From positions 1 through 15,621 of the forward strand of contig JAPUKX010000263.1 of NCBI GenBank assembly GCA_027295435.1: a stretch of 15,621 nucleotides of DNA. Reading direction: 5' to 3'. The number at the start of each line of letters is the position of its first letter. The first letter of the stretch is position 1. The notes under the pieces are model-generated. The model was not told the origin of the DNA. It saw only the letters and a list, made by a program, of their open reading frames with translations, and made no database searches. Positions 13,834-15,621 of this stretch are shown here, in pieces. Position numbers and translations under genes: made by a program. This DNA is from Planctomycetota bacterium. GTDB taxonomy: Bacteria; Planctomycetota; Phycisphaerae; Phycisphaerales; SM1A02.

Positions 13834-13908
13834 GGCGGCCGTAGCTCAGTTGGTTAGAGCACCTGGTTGTGGTCCAGGGGGTCGTGGGTTCGAATCCCAT
13901 CGGTCGCC
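13834..13908 (+). tRNA. tRNA-His (anticodon GTG)
   Basis: A complete cloverleaf can be drawn. The acceptor stem is GCGGCCG (13835-13841) with CGGTCGC (13901-13907), including one G-T pair. The D arm is GCTC...GAGC (13844-13860). The anticodon stem CCTGG/CCAGG (13862-13866, 13874-13878) holds the loop TTGTGGT with anticodon GTG at 13869-13871. The T arm is GTGGG-TTCGAAT-CCCAT (13884-13900). G13834 can pair with C13908, giving the extra G-1:C73 pair that identifies tRNA-His. CCA is not encoded; CT follows the discriminator C. Confidence 0.97.
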
Positions 13909-13989
13909 CTTTCCCAAGAGAGGCCTGAGGCCGCTTGCGGCTTCGCGAGGTATTTAGGCAGCACATCAATGGAGCTCGCAACCCTGCAC

Positions 13990-14016
13990 CCTCGCCCTCC
14001 CGGGCGAGGGTATTGC
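13990..14016. repeat. palindromic repeat, variant copy
   Basis: The stem CCTCGCCC-TCCC-GGGCGAGG (13990-14009) has the same arms as the copies at 1557-1576 and 8038-8057, with a changed loop, and is followed by GTATTGCC in place of CTATTGGC. It lies 3 bp past the stop of the membrane protein gene and could act on both that transcript and the tRNA-His transcript. Another hairpin, GAGGCCGC/GCGGCTTC with a TT loop (13927-13944), lies upstream, so a two-stem unit as at 1495-1583 is possible. Confidence 0.7.
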
Positions 14017-14019
14017 CGA

Positions 14020-14817
14020 TCAACCAACCCACGCGTAGCTGCACTCGGGACAGACCGGCCCCGGCGAAGGGCCCTTGGCATAGCCGCAGTTGGCGCAATG
14101 GTGCGCAAGCCAGGCGCGGCGTCGCCTGGAGGTCACGGCCAGGACGATGCCCGGCCCGGTCAGCCACAGCAGGGCCAGCACCGCCAGCCACGTGCCATGG
14201 AACGATGCGGTCGCGCAGTAGCATTGGCCGCGATACCGCACCAACAGATCCACGGGAATGATCACCACCATCTCGGCGATGGTACCCCCCAGCAGCAGGC
14301 CAACGAGGCGCCCGGGCGTGGTCCGATGGGGCCGACGACGGGAGAAGATCGCCAGCAGCGGCGTCCAAATGAGCCACGAACACGCCAGGGTGGTGAAGAT
14401 GATCGCGAAGAGCGACCACTCATTGTCGTACTCCCTGGCCTGGTTGTTTCGCAACAGGCCCACAACGTCGGTCAATGCAAGCAGCAACGCCGTCATCCCC
14501 AGGGCGCCCACGAACGCCGCCCCGATTAGGCTGCGCATCAGCGGTCGGCCTCCCTTCTGCACGCGCAGTCGCACATCAAAGACTGGCGCAAGAAACAGGT
14601 ACTGCGTCGTTGCAATGAGCAGTGCAGGGAGGATGGCGACCACCCACCAGTTCGGTTCATCAACCCACGGGAATGCATCAACAAGCCCCTCTCCCCAGAC
14701 GGCCCAGCCTTCCATCGGGGCCATCACGAGCACCCACAGAAGCGTGCTGAGAAAACTCAGCAGCAGGACGTAGAACGGGAAGCCGATCAGCAGCAGGACT
14801 GTACGTCGCTTGAGCAT
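14020..14817 (-). CDS. membrane protein with six predicted helices and a C-terminal zinc-ribbon-like tail
   Basis: I do not recognise a function for this 265-residue protein. Hydrophobic stretches long enough to span the membrane lie at about 7-32, 57-77, 95-120, 135-158, 171-192 and 208-229, connected by loops with basic clusters (RLRVQKGGR, SRRRPHRTTPGR, SRRRRAW). The cytoplasm-facing end carries HHCANCGYAKGPSPGPVCPE then CSYAW, with cysteines at 241, 244, 256 and 259 in a CxxC-11-CxxC spacing fit for one zinc ion. Similar CxxCGY...CPEC tails are frequent in planctomycete membrane proteins and generally lack an assigned role. The ATG at 14817 gives a normal positively charged N-terminus (MLKRRTVLLL). 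It is divergent from the nitrilase gene, with only 24 bp between the two start codons. Confidence 0.8.
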   Translation of the reverse strand: MLKRRTVLLLIGFPFYVLLLSFLSTLLWVLVMAPMEGWAVWGEGLVDAFPWVDEPNWWVVAILPALLIATTQYLFLAPVFDVRLRVQKGGRPLMRSLIGAAFVGALGMTALLLALTDVVGLLRNNQAREYDNEWSLFAIIFTTLACSWLIWTPLLAIFSRRRPHRTTPGRLVGLLLGGTIAEMVVIIPVDLLVRYRGQCYCATASFHGTWLAVLALLWLTGPGIVLAVTSRRRRAWLAHHCANCGYAKGPSPGPVCPECSYAWVG

Positions 14818-14841
14818 CGCTCACCACGATACACTGCCAAC

Positions 14842-15621
14842 GTGAACGTAGCCCTCGTCCAGTTCGACATCGCCTGGGAGGACAAGCCGGCCAACCACGC
14901 CACGATCGAGCGGATGCTCATCGAGGCCGGCGTTGAACCGGGCGCGTACGTGGTTCTGCCGGAGCTCGGCGACACGGGCTTCAGCTTCAATGTGGACCGA
15001 ATCGCCGATGACCAGACGCTGATCTGGGCCACATCGCTGGCCAAGCGGCTGGGTATCTGGCTGCAACCCGGGTTCGCTGAGCGATCAGATGACGGCAAGG
15101 GCCGCAATTGCACTGCGATTATCTCGCCAACGGGCGACGTGCTCGGTATCTACCGCAAGGTCCATCCTTTCAGCTATGGCAAGGAGGTTGAGCATTACAG
15201 CGGTGGCGGGCAGGTGTTGATTCGATCCTGCGGCGGCACAGCGGTGTGCCCGATGATCTGCTACGACCTGCGGTTCCCGGAGCTGTGGCGGATCGCCGCT
15301 ACGGCCGGGGCCGAGCTGTACACCACGGCCGCCAATTGGCCGGACGCCAGACAATCACATTGGCGGGCCCTGCTCATCGCTCGCGCGATTGAGAACCAGG
15401 CGTACGTTGTGGGGGTCAACCGCGTTGGGTCGGACCCTCATTTGCACTACGTCGGCGGATCGATCATCGTCTCGCCCAAAGGTGATGTGGTTGCTGAAGC
15501 CGGCTGCGAGCCGATCGTGCTGACCGCCCAGCTCGATCTCGACGCGCTGCGTCGGTGGCGCGACCAGTTTCCGGCGCTACGCGACCTCCACCGCGAGCTT
15601 CTGGGAGCGATCCCAGTCGAT
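14842..15621 (+). CDS. carbon-nitrogen hydrolase (nitrilase superfamily), omega-amidase-like, 3' end cut by the window
   Basis: The frame opened by GTG 14842 stays open for 260 codons to the window edge. The Glu-Lys-Cys triad of the nitrilase superfamily is present: E41 in VVLPELGDTGF, K106 in YRKVHPFSYGKE and C140 in MICYDLRFPELWR. The block NWPDARQSHWRALLIARAIE then NQAYVVGVNRVG (165-196) is typical of the YafV/Nit2 omega-amidase group, which hydrolyses 2-oxoglutaramate or 2-oxosuccinamate in methionine salvage and transamination clean-up; that specificity is inferred. Family proteins are about 255-280 residues, so nearly the whole gene is in view. The GTG is chosen because it starts the first strand (MNVALVQFDIAWED). 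There is no Shine-Dalgarno before it, but TACACT at 14830-14835 lies 6 bp upstream, which may mean a leaderless transcript. Confidence 0.9.
   Translation, partial: MNVALVQFDIAWEDKPANHATIERMLIEAGVEPGAYVVLPELGDTGFSFNVDRIADDQTLIWATSLAKRLGIWLQPGFAERSDDGKGRNCTAIISPTGDVLGIYRKVHPFSYGKEVEHYSGGGQVLIRSCGGTAVCPMICYDLRFPELWRIAATAGAELYTTAANWPDARQSHWRALLIARAIENQAYVVGVNRVGSDPHLHYVGGSIIVSPKGDVVAEAGCEPIVLTAQLDLDALRRWRDQFPALRDLHRELLGAIPVD

Noticed and set aside
13927..13944. Terminator of the tRNA-His gene
   Set aside because: The hairpin has a 2-nt loop as drawn and no T run after it, so I list it only as a possible partner of the repeat at 13990.

Overview
The window is GC-rich bacterial chromosome with tightly packed housekeeping genes and no phage, plasmid or insertion-sequence genes. 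Several traits suggest a planctomycete-like organism, possibly of the Phycisphaerae: an excisionase-type helix-turn-helix fused in front of a receiver domain, a membrane protein ending in a CxxCGY...CPEC tail, a stand-alone four-helix-bundle (23S rRNA intervening-sequence type) gene, and many short GC-rich palindromes between genes. This assignment is an inference from gene style, not from a marker gene.

Layout. On the + strand, 1-1865 holds the end of an alpha/beta hydrolase, moeA (overlapping it by 4 bp) and moaD, two molybdenum cofactor genes separated by a palindromic repeat unit. A long minus-strand run from 7989 down to 1908 holds, in transcription order, a low-specificity threonine aldolase, an HTH-receiver regulator, glutamine-dependent nadE, a four-helix-bundle gene and mutL of the endonuclease type. 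From 8175 to 10684 on + lies a compact operon of pncA, pncB and an AhpD-like gene. From 13661 down to 10715 on minus lie pckA, a DinB-like gene and a SAM methyltransferase, the last two overlapping by 4 bp. A tRNA-His(GTG) gene follows at 13834, then a minus-strand six-helix membrane protein, and finally a + strand omega-amidase-like nitrilase that runs off the window and starts only 24 bp from the membrane protein gene.

Functional links. PncA, PncB and NadE are three of the four steps of the Preiss-Handler salvage route from nicotinamide to NAD; only NadD is missing from the window. MoeA and MoaD serve molybdopterin synthesis.

The most unusual region is 3774-4390. The four-helix-bundle gene sits between two arrays of phased 7-bp repeats (consensus GGRGTYA) that are inverted relative to each other. 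The right array forms the last codons of nadE, giving that enzyme an abnormal repetitive tail, and the left array ends 6 bp before the mutL start codon. The arrangement looks like a small inserted unit. A second unexplained layer is a family of short palindromes (TAG next to a perfect 8-bp GC-rich stem with a 4-5 nt loop) at 1495-1583, 6064-6113, 8031-8057 and 13990-14016, one pair of which is identical over 27 nt in opposite orientation. No stretch longer than 300 bases lacks a gene.
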